A DNA stretch of 64,000 nt from Methanocalculus alkaliphilus (GCF_024170505.1 NZ_JALJYG010000001.1:234114-298113), one strand, 5' to 3'; counted from the stretch's first letter, positions 15,497-25,555 are shown. Program-made: numbers and translations. Notes: a model not told the origin generated them from the sequence alone.

Positions 15497-16338
15497 CGCC
15501 TGAGTGCCCCGGCGATCGAGTGAGCGGCAGAGAACTTTGAACAGCCACGCTCGATGGTATCGCTTGAGGCGACATCCGAGAAGCCGGCAGCGATGAGGCG
15601 GGCATATCCCCCGCCTGAGAAGACACCATGCACACAGGCAGCCTGGATGCTCAGGGCACCAAGATCTCCAAGCATCTCTGCTGCGGTTGCCAGCGTTCCC
15701 CCTGTCGAGATGATATCATCAACGATAACGACGCTTCGTCCGTTGACATCAAGGTTCTTGGGTTCGATCCGGACCTCGTGGCCGGAGAGGCGGGTCTTCT
15801 CAAGGTGATCATACTCCCATCCGGCACCAGAGGCAACCCCCCTGGCAAACGCCGATGCACCATCATCCGGAGCGAGGATGAGGGGATCAGCAATACCGGT
15901 GGAGGAGAGGTATGCCCCGACTGCCGGTGCGATGGATATGTTCTCTGCAGGCACCCTGAAGTACTGCAGCACCGCAGGCTCATGGATATTGACCGTGACG
16001 ATCCGTCGAACACCCCTGCTCAATGCCTGGGCGACTGCCCGGACACTGATCGGCTCACCCGGATGGAACCGCTTATCCTGGCGGGCGTATCCCATATATG
16101 GAAGGACCAGAGTCACCTCAGATCCCTCACAGGCATCGATCAGAAGGAGGAGCTCGACAAAGGCATCATTATCAGTCAGTGACGAGACGATCACCGTCTC
16201 ATCATCAAGGTTCAATGCCCGGAGATACAGCTCTCCATCAGGGAACCGGGAAACCTTCACCTCACCCAGGGGGGCGCCCAGCTCCCCGGCAACTCGTGCT
16301 CCGAGAATCTGGGTTTTTTCCGTGCATACGACCTTCAT
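15493..16338 (-). CDS. prs: Ribose-phosphate pyrophosphokinase (PRPP synthase)
   Basis: 281 residues, typical of archaeal class III-like enzymes. It makes PRPP from ribose-5-phosphate and ATP for nucleotide, His and Trp synthesis, and in methanogens also for methanopterin. Diagnostic blocks are SRFPDGELYLR, YMGYARQDKRFHPGEPISVR (ATP-binding flexible loop), VNIHEP, LAPDDGA, and VIVDDIISTGGTLATAA (PRPP-binding loop). It is first gene of a four-gene operon and overlaps rtcA by ATGA. GGGAG is 9 bases before the ATG. It is divergent from lonB, and both appear to use the TATA element at 16384-16392. Confidence 0.95.
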   Translation of the reverse strand: MKVVCTEKTQILGARVAGELGAPLGEVKVSRFPDGELYLRALNLDDETVIVSSLTDNDAFVELLLLIDACEGSEVTLVLPYMGYARQDKRFHPGEPISVRAVAQALSRGVRRIVTVNIHEPAVLQYFRVPAENISIAPAVGAYLSSTGIADPLILAPDDGASAFARGVASGAGWEYDHLEKTRLSGHEVRIEPKNLDVNGRSVVIVDDIISTGGTLATAAEMLGDLGALSIQAACVHGVFSGGGYARLIAAGFSDVASSDTIERGCSKFSAAHSIAGALRR

Positions 16339-16383
16339 ATTACGTATCTCCCTGTACTGAAACTACTTAAACTATAGACCTGC

Positions 16384-16392
16384 TATATATAA
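16384..16392. promoter_or_regulatory. Shared bidirectional TATA element between prs and lonB
   Basis: TATATATAA is near-symmetrical. It sits about 32 bases upstream of the lonB ATG and about 46 bases upstream of the prs ATG, each compatible with a transcript start about 25 bases away. No second good TATA box is visible in the 85-base gap, so both genes may depend on it. Confidence 0.6.
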
Positions 16393-16423
16393 GCATTCAA
16401 CGTTTCGTGAGGTATACTTCAGA

Positions 16424-18352
16424 ATGGATACGGAAAAACTGACTGATGAGCCGGTGGTGGAACAGGATGAGGAAGGACTCTTCGGTGAGATCGACCTTGT
16501 CACAACGGCAGATATCGAAGTACCCCAGTCTCTCATCGATCAGGTGATCGGTCAGGAGCAGGCAGTCGAGGTGATCAAAAAAGCAGCGATCCAGCGACGG
16601 CATGTGATGATGATCGGAACACCAGGTACCGGCAAGTCGATGCTTGCAAAGGCGATGTCCGAGCTACTTCCAAAAGAGGAGATGCAGGACATTCTCGTCT
16701 ATCCAAACTCTGATGACAATAACAACCCCCTCATCCGGACGGTTCCGTCGGGGAGGGGAAAGGAGATCGTTACCGCACATAAGATGGAGGCACGAAAACG
16801 GGCACAATGGCGGAATATGCTGATGCTGTTGATCGTCTTTGGTATCATCGGGTATGCCCTCATCTCGGGAATGCTTCTGATGGGTATCATCGCTGTAGCC
16901 TTCATCTTCCTCGCCTTCAGGACAATGATGCCCCGTGACGATGTGATGGTCCCAAAGCTCCTTGTATCAACCAGCAAGGATGCCAAGGCACCCTTCATCG
17001 ATGCGACGGGATCCCAGGCAGGGGCTCTCCTCGGCGATGTCCGCCACGACCCGTTCCAGTCCGGAGGACTTGAGACCCCGTCCCATGACCGTGTCGAGGC
17101 AGGAGCCATCCACCGCTCCCATAAAGGGGTTCTCTTCATCGATGAGATCAATACCCTCACCCCGCATTCACAGCAGAACCTCCTCACCGCCCTCCAGGAG
17201 GGGGAGTTCCCGATCACCGGGCAGAGCGAGCGTTCAAGTGGTGCGATGGTCAGGACCGAGGCAGTCCCCTGCAGGTTTGTCATGATCGCCGCAGGCAACC
17301 TCGATGCGATGCAGGGGATGCATCCTGCCCTCAGATCCCGTATCCGTGGCTACGGGTACGAGGTCTTCATGAAGGAGACGATCGATGACACCCCGAAGAA
17401 CCGCGAGAAGTTCATCAGGTTCATCGCCCAGGAGGTCAAGAATGACGGAAAGATCCCGCCATTTGACCGCAGCGCCATCAGCGAGGTGATCCGGGAGGCA
17501 CGGAGGCGGTCGAACCGGAAAGGGCATCTCACCCTGAAGCTCCGTGATCTCGGCGGCCTTGTCCGTGTCGCCGGGGATATCGCACGCGGGGAAGGTGCAG
17601 AAGTAACGACAGCACAGCATGTCATCATGGCAAAAGAGACCGCCCGTTCTGTCGAAGACCAGATCTCAGACGAATATATCAGGCGGAGCCGGGACTATGA
17701 CCTCACCATCGTCTCGGGAACGGCCATCGGGAAGGTCAACGGGCTTGCGGTGATGGGGAGCGACTCGGGATCGGTCCTTCCGATCGTTGCCGAAGTGACC
17801 CCTGCACAAGGGGCAACCGGGACAGTCATCGCAACCGGTCTCTTAAAGGAGATCGCACAGGAGTCGATCAAAAACGTCTCTGCGATCCTGAAGAAGTTCA
17901 CCGGGAAGGATATCAGGAATATCGATATCCATGTCCAGTTCATCGGCACCTACCAGGGCGTCGAAGGGGACTCTGCATCAGTGTCGGTAGCAACAGCGGT
18001 CATCTCAGCCATCGAAGGCATCCCGGTCAGGCAGGATGTCGCCATGACCGGATCACTCTCGGTCAGGGGGGATGTCCTCCCTATCGGCGGTGTCACCTAT
18101 AAGATAGAGGCGGCTGCCAAAGCCGGGATCAAACAGGTCTTCATCCCGGCATCAAACCTGGGCGATGTTCTCATCGAGAACAGATACAAGAGTATGATAG
18201 AGATCATTCCGGTCTCCCATATCGAAGAGATCCTTGAGCGTGCCCTCGTCCCCGAGAACCGGGAAGGCTTCCTTGTCAAGCTCCAGAAGCTTGCCGAGCA
18301 TGCCGTCCGGTCCCAGAACTCACAGAACCAGACCGAACAAGGTGTTGCATAA
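16424..18352 (+). CDS. lonB: Membrane-anchored ATP-dependent protease LonB
   Basis: 642 residues, usual archaeal LonB length. The AAA+ module begins with Walker [10 protein letters not shown]. Two transmembrane helices (about 129-168) are inserted between Walker A and Walker B (GVLFIDEIN), the hallmark of archaeal LonB. An arginine-rich sensor region follows, then the S16 protease domain with catalytic Ser517 (EGDSAS) and Lys560 (TYKIEAA). It degrades misfolded and membrane-associated proteins at the inner face of the membrane. GAGGT precedes the ATG by about 10 bases. It is followed after 2 bases by tldD, suggesting co-expression with another protease pair. Confidence 0.97.
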   Translation: MDTEKLTDEPVVEQDEEGLFGEIDLVTTADIEVPQSLIDQVIGQEQAVEVIKKAAIQRRHVMMIGTPGTGKSMLAKAMSELLPKEEMQDILVYPNSDDNNNPLIRTVPSGRGKEIVTAHKMEARKRAQWRNMLMLLIVFGIIGYALISGMLLMGIIAVAFIFLAFRTMMPRDDVMVPKLLVSTSKDAKAPFIDATGSQAGALLGDVRHDPFQSGGLETPSHDRVEAGAIHRSHKGVLFIDEINTLTPHSQQNLLTALQEGEFPITGQSERSSGAMVRTEAVPCRFVMIAAGNLDAMQGMHPALRSRIRGYGYEVFMKETIDDTPKNREKFIRFIAQEVKNDGKIPPFDRSAISEVIREARRRSNRKGHLTLKLRDLGGLVRVAGDIARGEGAEVTTAQHVIMAKETARSVEDQISDEYIRRSRDYDLTIVSGTAIGKVNGLAVMGSDSGSVLPIVAEVTPAQGATGTVIATGLLKEIAQESIKNVSAILKKFTGKDIRNIDIHVQFIGTYQGVEGDSASVSVATAVISAIEGIPVRQDVAMTGSLSVRGDVLPIGGVTYKIEAAAKAGIKQVFIPASNLGDVLIENRYKSMIEIIPVSHIEEILERALVPENREGFLVKLQKLAEHAVRSQNSQNQTEQGVA

Positions 18353-18354
18353 CA

Positions 18355-19692
18355 ATGGATACAAACCTCAGGTACTGGGATCTCCGATATGTCAGCGGAG
18401 AGCATACAGGAATAGATATCGATAACGGAGAGATTGAGGCGGCAGGCGTCTCGTTCTTCTCAAAGGCGGTCATCCGTGCCCTCGGCCCGAAAGGGTGGGG
18501 GATCGTGACCGTCGCCCCCTTCGACCCTGACGACAGGACCTCGCTCTCTGCATATCTGAGCAGGGCAGAGAAAGCCGCAGTCGTCACCCGGGAGGATGTC
18601 GTCCTTGCCGAGGCAGAGAACCGGACGATCCTTCCTGTTCCGTCGATGAAGGAGGATCCACGTGAAGTTCCCCTCGAGGAGAAGGCGGCACTCCTGATGG
18701 AGATTACACAGGCAGCCTCCGTTCCTGGCGTCACCAGCACCCGTGGAACCTATACCGAACGGAGCGAGACGGTCTTCTTCCTCGACTCGACGGGATATGA
18801 GACCTCACATACCATCTGCAGATCAGGCTTCTCCGCAATGGCTGTCGCCAGACGCAACGGCATGATGGAGATGGGGTATGTCCGCGATCATACGATTGAC
18901 GGGCTCAACATCAGGCACAGGGGATCGGAGGGAGAGAAGGCCGGAAACCGTGCCGTCGCACTCCTTGATGCAAAGAAGCCGAAAGGAGGACGGATGCGGG
19001 CAGTCCTTGATCCCGAGCTTGGCGGTGTCTTTGCCCATGAGGCGGTCGGCCATGCAAGCGAGGGGGATCTCGTCAAGGAAGGAGCATCGGTCCTTAAAAA
19101 TCAGATCGGTGAGGCAATAGGGAGCCCGGTCGTCACGATCATCGATGATCCGACCTTCAGGTCATTTGGATTTGAGCCGGTCGATGCTGAAGGGATCGGG
19201 GGGATTCGAACGGTTATCATCGAGGATGGTATCCTGAAACGGTACCTCCACTCACGGGAGACCCTTGCAGCAGTCGGATCCGGGGATGCCGGCCATGCAC
19301 GGGCGATGCCCGGAAATGTCCCGATCGTCCGGATGAGCAACACCTATATTGCAGAAGGGGATGCCAGCTACGATGAGATCATCGAGGAATGCCGGGATGG
19401 CATCCTCCTCGCGGGCTCCCGTGGCGGCCAGGTCGATCCCGGCCGTGGCGTCTTCCAGTTCAATGCCGAGTACGGATATCTCATCGAAGGGGGCGAGCTG
19501 AAGGAGATGGTCAAAGACGTCTCACTCTCAGGAGAGATTCTCCAGACACTCCATTCCATAACCCTCTGTGGAAATGATCTCCGTATGCATCCGGGGTATT
19601 GTGGAAAGGGGGGACAGAGCGTCCCTGTATCGGACGGATCGCCCCATCTTCTCCTTGAAGAAGCGATCATCGGAGGAAGCGGCGATGTTTGA
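18355..19692 (+). CDS. tldD: TldD-like metalloprotease subunit
   Basis: 445 residues. TldD forms a heterodimer with TldE that degrades unfolded peptides and matures some peptide natural products. The zinc motif HEAVGHASEGD is at residues 228-238 (His228, Glu229, His233). Other family blocks are RSGFSAMAVAR, GSGDAGHARAMPG, and the C-terminal YCGKGGQSVPVSDGSPHL. It begins 2 bases after lonB and overlaps tldE by 8 bases, so the three form one proteolysis operon. Confidence 0.94.
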   Translation: MDTNLRYWDLRYVSGEHTGIDIDNGEIEAAGVSFFSKAVIRALGPKGWGIVTVAPFDPDDRTSLSAYLSRAEKAAVVTREDVVLAEAENRTILPVPSMKEDPREVPLEEKAALLMEITQAASVPGVTSTRGTYTERSETVFFLDSTGYETSHTICRSGFSAMAVARRNGMMEMGYVRDHTIDGLNIRHRGSEGEKAGNRAVALLDAKKPKGGRMRAVLDPELGGVFAHEAVGHASEGDLVKEGASVLKNQIGEAIGSPVVTIIDDPTFRSFGFEPVDAEGIGGIRTVIIEDGILKRYLHSRETLAAVGSGDAGHARAMPGNVPIVRMSNTYIAEGDASYDEIIEECRDGILLAGSRGGQVDPGRGVFQFNAEYGYLIEGGELKEMVKDVSLSGEILQTLHSITLCGNDLRMHPGYCGKGGQSVPVSDGSPHLLLEEAIIGGSGDV

Positions 19693-20977
19693 AGGTATTG
19701 AAGATGAGATCATCGAATACGGGATGGGTATCGTCGATGAAGTTGAGGTCGCCTGCATCAGGAGTGAGAGCGTCTCGATTGAGTTGAAGAAGACCGTCCC
19801 GGCTCATGCAGGAGAGTCATATGGCACCGGCCTCGTCATCAGGGTCATTGATGGCGGAAGGATCGGATCCTCGAGTACAAACAGCCCCGGGACATGGCGT
19901 TCCTGCCTCGATCAGGCGATAGCAAGCGCCCGCCTGGCAGAAGCAGTCCCATGGGGAGGCCTTCCCGGACCGGTCCCACTCTCCGGCGAACCACTGTCAT
20001 TCGATCCCTCGGTCAGGCTCGACCCTGATCTCGCCCTCTCCACCTGTAACGAGCTTCTCCAGGGCGCAGAAGAGTATCCCGACGCAGACGTCGTCGGTGG
20101 GGGGGCAGGTTTTTCACTCAGTACGGTCCTCCTCGCAAACTCTGCCGGTATCCGATACCATGAGGAGCACAGCTCGGTCTCCGCATCCCTTGAGGCGATT
20201 GCGGATCAGTCCACCGGGTTTGAGTATGACAGATCCGCATTCATGGATATCGATCCCCAGGCAATCGGCCGGACCGCTGCCGAACTGGCAACCGGCTCGA
20301 GAAACGGCCTTCCCATCGATACCGGAACCTATGATCTCCTCTTCTCGCCGATGGCATTTGCAAGCCTCGCCGCGTCGCTCCTCCAGTCGGCACTGAACGG
20401 ACGAAATGTCCATATGGGCCGATCCTTCCTCGCCGGGAAGCTCGGAGAGGTGATCGCATCCGAGGATCTGACCGTCACCGACGATCCTTTCTACCAGCGG
20501 GGGCTTGGAAGTACCCGGTTCGATGCGGAAGGCGTCCCCACATCCCGGATGGAACTCATAAAAGACGGTATTCTCACCTCCTATCTCTATGATCTCAAGA
20601 CCGCATACCGGTTTGGGACGAAGAGCACCGGAAACGCAGCCCATGGCGGGCCCGGCGGCGGAGTCGGAATAGGGGTTCATAATATGGTCTTTGATGCCGA
20701 GCGGATGGCTGAGCCCGGCGAGGGGACCTGCATCTATATCCACGATGTCATCGGCGCCCATACCGCCAACCCGCTCACCGGAGACTTCTCGGTCGAAGTG
20801 CAGAACTCCTTTTTCATGGAAGACGGAGTCAAGGGTGATCCCATCAGAAAAGCGATGCTCGCCGGGAATATCTTTGAGATGCTCGGAAAGATCATCGGGA
20901 TGGGGGAGACCCCACGCCGGGTTGGATCAGTCATCGTCCCTCCTGTCCGGGTATCGGATATGCGTCTTGTCGGGTAG
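19685..20977 (+). CDS. tldE: TldE/PmbA-like partner subunit
   Basis: 430 residues from ATG 19685 (MFEGIEDEI). The frame is open 39 codons further upstream, but that part lies inside tldD and is not conserved-looking. The protein is the non-catalytic TldE/PmbA homologue of TldD: it lacks the HExxxH motif and has RFDAEGVPTSR, GPGGGVGIGVHNM and the ending GSVIVPPVRVSDMRLVG. The 8-base overlap with tldD indicates translational coupling of the two heterodimer subunits. Confidence 0.93.
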   Translation: MFEGIEDEIIEYGMGIVDEVEVACIRSESVSIELKKTVPAHAGESYGTGLVIRVIDGGRIGSSSTNSPGTWRSCLDQAIASARLAEAVPWGGLPGPVPLSGEPLSFDPSVRLDPDLALSTCNELLQGAEEYPDADVVGGGAGFSLSTVLLANSAGIRYHEEHSSVSASLEAIADQSTGFEYDRSAFMDIDPQAIGRTAAELATGSRNGLPIDTGTYDLLFSPMAFASLAASLLQSALNGRNVHMGRSFLAGKLGEVIASEDLTVTDDPFYQRGLGSTRFDAEGVPTSRMELIKDGILTSYLYDLKTAYRFGTKSTGNAAHGGPGGGVGIGVHNMVFDAERMAEPGEGTCIYIHDVIGAHTANPLTGDFSVEVQNSFFMEDGVKGDPIRKAMLAGNIFEMLGKIIGMGETPRRVGSVIVPPVRVSDMRLVG

Positions 20978-21062
20978 ACAGACAGGCATCCCTGCCACTT
21001 TTTTATCTGGTGAACAATCCTTATCCCCTCTTCCATCGAAGAAACACCCCACAGGTGGCATC

Positions 21063-21839
21063 ATGAAGAAGGTTCTGCAACGCTGGTGTATAGATCATGA
21101 GATTCCCCTCATCGGGGTGGCGGATGCAGCACGATGGAAGGGAGAAGTTTTGGAGGAGTACCATCCGGATTCGATCTACCCGGGATGCAGATCCGTCATC
21201 GTCATCGGCCTCCCCATCCATCTCCCATCCATCGAATCGTCCCCATCAATCCAGTACCGGGAGATGTACAGAACCGTCAACGCCCTCCTTGACCAGTACA
21301 CCTACCGGATAGCAGAACGGCTCAATCAGGCCGGACTCCCCTCCGTCTCGATCCCACGGGACGGATACGCGGGAATTGAGGCGTTGATCAAAAATCCGGT
21401 CGCCTTCTTCTCACACCGCCATGCCGCATACCTCGCCGGCCTTGGGACATTCGGGCTGAATAATATGCTCCTCACACCAGAATATGGACCACGCGTCAGG
21501 TTCGGATCAGTCCTGACAACCGCAGTCATCGAGCCGGATCCCATCCGGGCTGATGACCTCTGCACCCGGTGCATGGAATGTGTCACATACTGCCCTGTCA
21601 GGGCCGTCAGTCCGGAAGGGTATCCGGAGGGAAAGACCAATAAAGAGGCATGTGCAAAATACAGCGCCGCACTGAGCCGGAAGGCCATCTCGCCCTGCGG
21701 CATCTGTATCAAGGTCTGCCCGATCGGATCAGACCGTATCCTGTACGGGAGGGAGGATACAGGAATCTATAGGAAAGAGGGGGGAGATCCCACCCTGCAG
21801 AGAGCCTGGGAGCATATCAGGCGGCACGGATCCCTTTAA
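21063..21839 (+). CDS. QueG-like 4Fe-4S protein (epoxyqueuosine reductase family)
   Basis: 258 residues from ATG 21063 (MKKVLQRW). A much longer open frame upstream is only a shadow of tldE. The N-terminal part resembles the cobalamin-binding/reductase half of QueG (GVADAARW, RSVIVIGLPI). The C-terminus has two ferredoxin-like clusters: CTRCMECVTYCP and CGICIKVCP. It is shorter than bacterial QueG, about 350 residues, lacking the C-terminal HEAT repeats. Short QueG-like proteins are common in methanogens, and their substrate is uncertain. It is convergent with the KaiC-like gene, and the stop codons overlap. Confidence 0.8.
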   Translation: MKKVLQRWCIDHEIPLIGVADAARWKGEVLEEYHPDSIYPGCRSVIVIGLPIHLPSIESSPSIQYREMYRTVNALLDQYTYRIAERLNQAGLPSVSIPRDGYAGIEALIKNPVAFFSHRHAAYLAGLGTFGLNNMLLTPEYGPRVRFGSVLTTAVIEPDPIRADDLCTRCMECVTYCPVRAVSPEGYPEGKTNKEACAKYSAALSRKAISPCGICIKVCPIGSDRILYGREDTGIYRKEGGDPTLQRAWEHIRRHGSL

Positions 21840-22615
21840 AAGACGCTCGCCTCAGAGTAGACGACAACATCGTCTGGCTGGATCTCATACGGCTTGATCT
21901 CCCGTGAGTGCTGGGACCGCCGCATCTTCACCACCTCAACCGCGAGATGGGTTCCGGAGAGATCGCTCGCCCGGACATACCGGAGCAGGACGACGCAGTC
22001 GACGAGGTACTCAACCAGCCCGTACTTACTTGCATAGGGGATCTGTGTATCGGTCTCGCTCGTCAGCACCAGGGTGCAGTTCTCATCACGCATCATCTCA
22101 ACGAACCTGAACATCTCAAGCCGCCGGGTCGCCTCATCCGGGAGGAGACCCTCAAAGAGGGAGATTGGATCGATGACGACCCGTGATGCCTTCGTCTCCC
22201 TGATAAGGGCAGGGATATCATTTTTAATGCTGTTGATGGCAAGCGTGAAATCGGTTGGATCCAGTTTTATCAGGAAGAAGGTCTTATCCAGGTAGGTATC
22301 GATATCGTAGCCCCGCCGCCTGATACTCTCAACGATCATCTCTGCCCGTTCATCAAGACTGATGAAGACACAGGTCTCCCCCTTTGCAAGCCCTTCAAAG
22401 ATGAAGCTGATCGCAAAGGTGGTCTTCCCTGTACCATAGGTCCCGATAAGTGCTGACACCGAGTGATGAATCAGGCCGCCGCCAAGCATCTCATCGAGAC
22501 CCTCTATCCCGATCTTTATCCTCTTTTCACCTCTTCCGGCGGCCTGCCCGGGGGAGCGGCTCTTTGCCACCTCGTGTACCGGCTCATCCATCAATGCCGA
22601 GAAATCATCATCCAC
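21836..22615 (-). CDS. KaiC/RadA-like ATPase with intact Walker A
   Basis: 259 residues. A single RecA-fold KaiC domain: GIEGLDEMLGGGL, Walker A GTYGTGKTT, ETCVFISLDERAEMIVES, and Walker B RVVIDPISLFE. Proteins of this kind in archaea act as regulatory ATPases; some (ArlH) partner with type IV pilus-like motors. The start is GTG at 22615, immediately after the stop of the next KaiC-like gene (TGAGTG), so the pair is co-translated. An acidic N-terminal tail of about 30 residues precedes the fold. Confidence 0.88.
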   Translation of the reverse strand: MDDDFSALMDEPVHEVAKSRSPGQAAGRGEKRIKIGIEGLDEMLGGGLIHHSVSALIGTYGTGKTTFAISFIFEGLAKGETCVFISLDERAEMIVESIRRRGYDIDTYLDKTFFLIKLDPTDFTLAINSIKNDIPALIRETKASRVVIDPISLFEGLLPDEATRRLEMFRFVEMMRDENCTLVLTSETDTQIPYASKYGLVEYLVDCVVLLRYVRASDLSGTHLAVEVVKMRRSQHSREIKPYEIQPDDVVVYSEASVF

Positions 22616-23446
22616 TCAGATCACCATCCTGATATTCGCCACCTCAAAACCGGTGGCATCGCTGATTTTTACCGCAAATTTCACAAGATCCCGCTCTTCA
22701 AGATACGGCATCACTCCACGGAACTTCAAAAAATACATAATTCTCTGCCGCCGCTGTGCCGAGCTCTCCTCCCACTGGAAGAGGATGACGGCATCGGCGG
22801 CATCACAGATCTCAAGCTCCCGGGAGGGATCAACGATACCACGTGCAAGATGAAGGAAGATCGTTGTATTCCATGCCTTTGCAACCCTCTGGAGACCATG
22901 AAGAAATGCGACCAGGTTCTTCCACCGGACCGGCTCGTTATGGAGACCCGCAAGATCGGTGAGGGAGTCGATGACGACAAGGCTGTTCTTCTTCCCTGCA
23001 CCGAGTTCGGCGATGAGATCAGATAAGAGGCTGTCAGTCTCTGCCTTCCTCCGCTGCATCCGTGCAACAATGCCCTCCTGACTGTCGTACCAGGTTGCGG
23101 GGACGATACTTCTGTCAAAATATCCGCCTGAGAGATCGGAGAAGAGAACCCGGTCGGTGATCCCGGTTGTGATATCACGCTTAAACGAGCTGGTGATCTC
23201 CCTGATGATATCCTCTTTCGTCCGGGTGATACTGATATAACGGATCTCCTCGGGAACGGCATATCCGGAAGACGGGGTGCTCCCCATCCTGGAATGGGTG
23301 ATGAGTGAGGTGTAGGCAAATTCGGCACTTCCAGCACCAATATCAGAGAGGAGGAGGACGAGTGACCCCGGTATCACGCCTCCGTTTAATACCGGGTCAA
23401 GAGAGGCGATCCCGGTCGGCATCCGGCTAACTGTATCTTCAAACAT
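22616..23446 (-). CDS. KaiC-like ATPase with degenerate Walker A
   Basis: 276 residues from ATG 23446 (MFEDTVSRM), supported by GGTGAGG 9 bases upstream. A single RecA-like domain: MPTGIASLDPVLNGGVIPGS, then SDIGAGSAEF where a Walker A loop should be (no Lys-Ser/Thr), but a good Walker B (SLVVIDSLTDL). It is therefore probably a non-hydrolysing partner of the adjacent canonical KaiC-like protein. It is divergent from a pilus/secretion ATPase gene, a setting reminiscent of ArlH next to ArlI, although here the orientation is opposite. Confidence 0.85.
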   Translation of the reverse strand: MFEDTVSRMPTGIASLDPVLNGGVIPGSLVLLLSDIGAGSAEFAYTSLITHSRMGSTPSSGYAVPEEIRYISITRTKEDIIREITSSFKRDITTGITDRVLFSDLSGGYFDRSIVPATWYDSQEGIVARMQRRKAETDSLLSDLIAELGAGKKNSLVVIDSLTDLAGLHNEPVRWKNLVAFLHGLQRVAKAWNTTIFLHLARGIVDPSRELEICDAADAVILFQWEESSAQRRQRIMYFLKFRGVMPYLEERDLVKFAVKISDATGFEVANIRMVI

Positions 23447-23569
23447 ATAATTATTCCTCACCAGATAACCCACAGTTCATGGGCTCCACATATTCTAAGG
23501 ATAAGGTATATCCCTTTGTGAGATAAGCATACCTGTGATAGCGGAGACCGGCCGCTCAATGGGGTAATA

Positions 23570-25555
23570 GTGGTGCCTTTCGATGAAGAGAAACAGCATG
23601 ATCGCGATCTCCCGAAACCGGAGAGTGATCACTTTGGGGAGAGGCATGGCCCTTCACCACGGAAGAAGGGTTTCTTCTCTTTTTTACGTTGGAGAAGAGA
23701 GGAGGGAAGCCAGCCTGAACCAGCAGACCAGGAGGATGAGCGGATCGTTCATGATCCCCTCCAGCAGATTCCACCCCTCGAAGAGGTCATGATCCTTCCA
23801 AAGAGTCACGATCAGGGAGAGGCACCAATCCCTGATCCGGCTCCTCCATCCGAAGAAGCCGTTGGAGACGAGATGCTCACTCCCGATGATTATGCGGGCA
23901 GGGAAGAGAAGGGGATCACCTTAATGCGCGCCGATCCGGTTGATGCCGCCCCCCCGCGTTCCGAAGGTCCACAGAGGCGATCACTCCTTGGGATCTTCAG
24001 ACGGGAAAGGGAGACGCTCTCGGTTCCCGAATATTCATATGAGACCGTCGGGCCACTTGTATCTGCCGTTCTGAAGGAGAATGAGGAGGAGGTTGATACC
24101 TACTGGATAGAGCCCGGACTCTCCCTCGTCTCAATCACCTACAACAGGGAGACGAGGCTGAAAGAGTACCATCTCTTCGAGCCGGTCCTGACTCCATATG
24201 AATATGAGCTGCTCGAACGGCTTTATGAGGATCTCCGTGACATCCTCATCCTGACAGATGTGGAGATCCGTGAAAATCCCTCCATCATCCTCTTCAGAAA
24301 GACCGAGGAACTCCTTCACCAGTATGGCCTGACCCTTGAACCGGAGACGATGTACAGGATACGGTACTATCTGAAGAGGAACTTCCTTGGCTGGTCACGG
24401 ATTGAGCCCCTGATGAAGGATCTCGATATCGAGGATATCTCCTGTGACGGTCATGATATCCCGCTCTTCCTCTACCATCGTACCCACCGGAACATCAGAA
24501 CAAATATCATGTTTCCGGAACGGCAGTTGAATTCACTCGCAATCACCCTCGCCCAGCGCTCAGGCAAGCACATCTCAATCGGAAACCCGATCCTCGATGC
24601 GACCCTCCCGGACGGCTCCCGCCTCCAGCTGACACTTGGGACCGAGGTGACGAGCCGGGGCTCCTCATTCACCATCAGGAAGTTCAGACCCGAGCCGTTC
24701 ACCCCGGTCGAACTGATGGAGAGGGGCACCTTCACCGTCGATCAGCTCGTCTACTTCTGGCTTGCCATCGAGAACAACAAGAGCCTCCTGTATATCGGAG
24801 GAACCGCATCCGGGAAGACCTCGTCATTGAATGCGATGTCTCTCTTCATCCCGCCGCTTGCAAAGGTCGTCTCGATCGAGGATACCCGTGAGATTATGCT
24901 TTACCGGGAGAACTGGATCGCAAGCGTCACTCGCGAATCGGTCTCATCCGAGGGGAGCAGAAGCATCAATATGTTCGACCTCCTCAAGGCGGCGATGCGG
25001 CAGCGGCCGGAATATATCATCGTTGGCGAGGTCCGGGGACCTGAGGCGCAGACCCTCTTCCAGGCGATGAATACCGGCCACACCACCTACTCGACGATGC
25101 ATGCAGGCGGTGTCGATGCAACGATTCACCGTCTCGAATCCGAGCCCCTGAATGTTCCACGAAACATGCTCCAGGCATTGAACATCATCTCGGTCCAGGC
25201 ACTCATCTTCCGGGGAACCGAACGGGTCAGGAGATGTCAGGAGATCGTTGAGATCACAGGGATTGAACCAAATTCAGGGAATGTCCTCCTCAACAACGTC
25301 TTTGAGTACGATCCCGTCTCTGATCAGATGAAATATTCCCAAAGATCGCATGTTTACTCCGCCATCGCCGCAAACAGGGGATGGAGCAGGGAAGAACTCT
25401 CTGCCGAGGTGGAACGGAGAAGGCAGGTGATCACCGCGATGCATGAGCAGGGGATAACTGACTTCAAATCGGTCTCGGAGATCTTCTCAATATTTGCGAT
25501 CACCCCCGATCTGATCCTCGCCGAGATTGGTGATCTCAAGCAGGTCCTCTCATGA
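23570..25555 (+). CDS. Type II/IV secretion system ATPase (GspE/PilB/ArlI family)
   Basis: 661 residues. A hydrophilic, Pro/Glu-rich N-terminal extension (about 1-150) precedes the GspE family core. The core shows DLDIEDISCDGHDIPLFLYH (the archaeal E-family N2 motif), SRGSSFTIRKF, Walker A GGTASGKTSS, the Asp box SIEDTREI, Walker B EYIIVGEVRG, and the His box STMHAG. It powers assembly of archaeal type IV pili or a related secretion apparatus. The start is a GTG right after an in-frame TAG. It overlaps the following membrane platform gene by 4 bases. Confidence 0.92.
   Translation: MVPFDEEKQHDRDLPKPESDHFGERHGPSPRKKGFFSFLRWRREEGSQPEPADQEDERIVHDPLQQIPPLEEVMILPKSHDQGEAPIPDPAPPSEEAVGDEMLTPDDYAGREEKGITLMRADPVDAAPPRSEGPQRRSLLGIFRRERETLSVPEYSYETVGPLVSAVLKENEEEVDTYWIEPGLSLVSITYNRETRLKEYHLFEPVLTPYEYELLERLYEDLRDILILTDVEIRENPSIILFRKTEELLHQYGLTLEPETMYRIRYYLKRNFLGWSRIEPLMKDLDIEDISCDGHDIPLFLYHRTHRNIRTNIMFPERQLNSLAITLAQRSGKHISIGNPILDATLPDGSRLQLTLGTEVTSRGSSFTIRKFRPEPFTPVELMERGTFTVDQLVYFWLAIENNKSLLYIGGTASGKTSSLNAMSLFIPPLAKVVSIEDTREIMLYRENWIASVTRESVSSEGSRSINMFDLLKAAMRQRPEYIIVGEVRGPEAQTLFQAMNTGHTTYSTMHAGGVDATIHRLESEPLNVPRNMLQALNIISVQALIFRGTERVRRCQEIVEITGIEPNSGNVLLNNVFEYDPVSDQMKYSQRSHVYSAIAANRGWSREELSAEVERRRQVITAMHEQGITDFKSVSEIFSIFAITPDLILAEIGDLKQVLS

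Noticed and set aside
20691..21062. Upstream extension of the QueG-like gene by 124 codons
   Set aside because: It is an out-of-frame reading of tldE; the conserved start MKKVLQRW lies at 21063.
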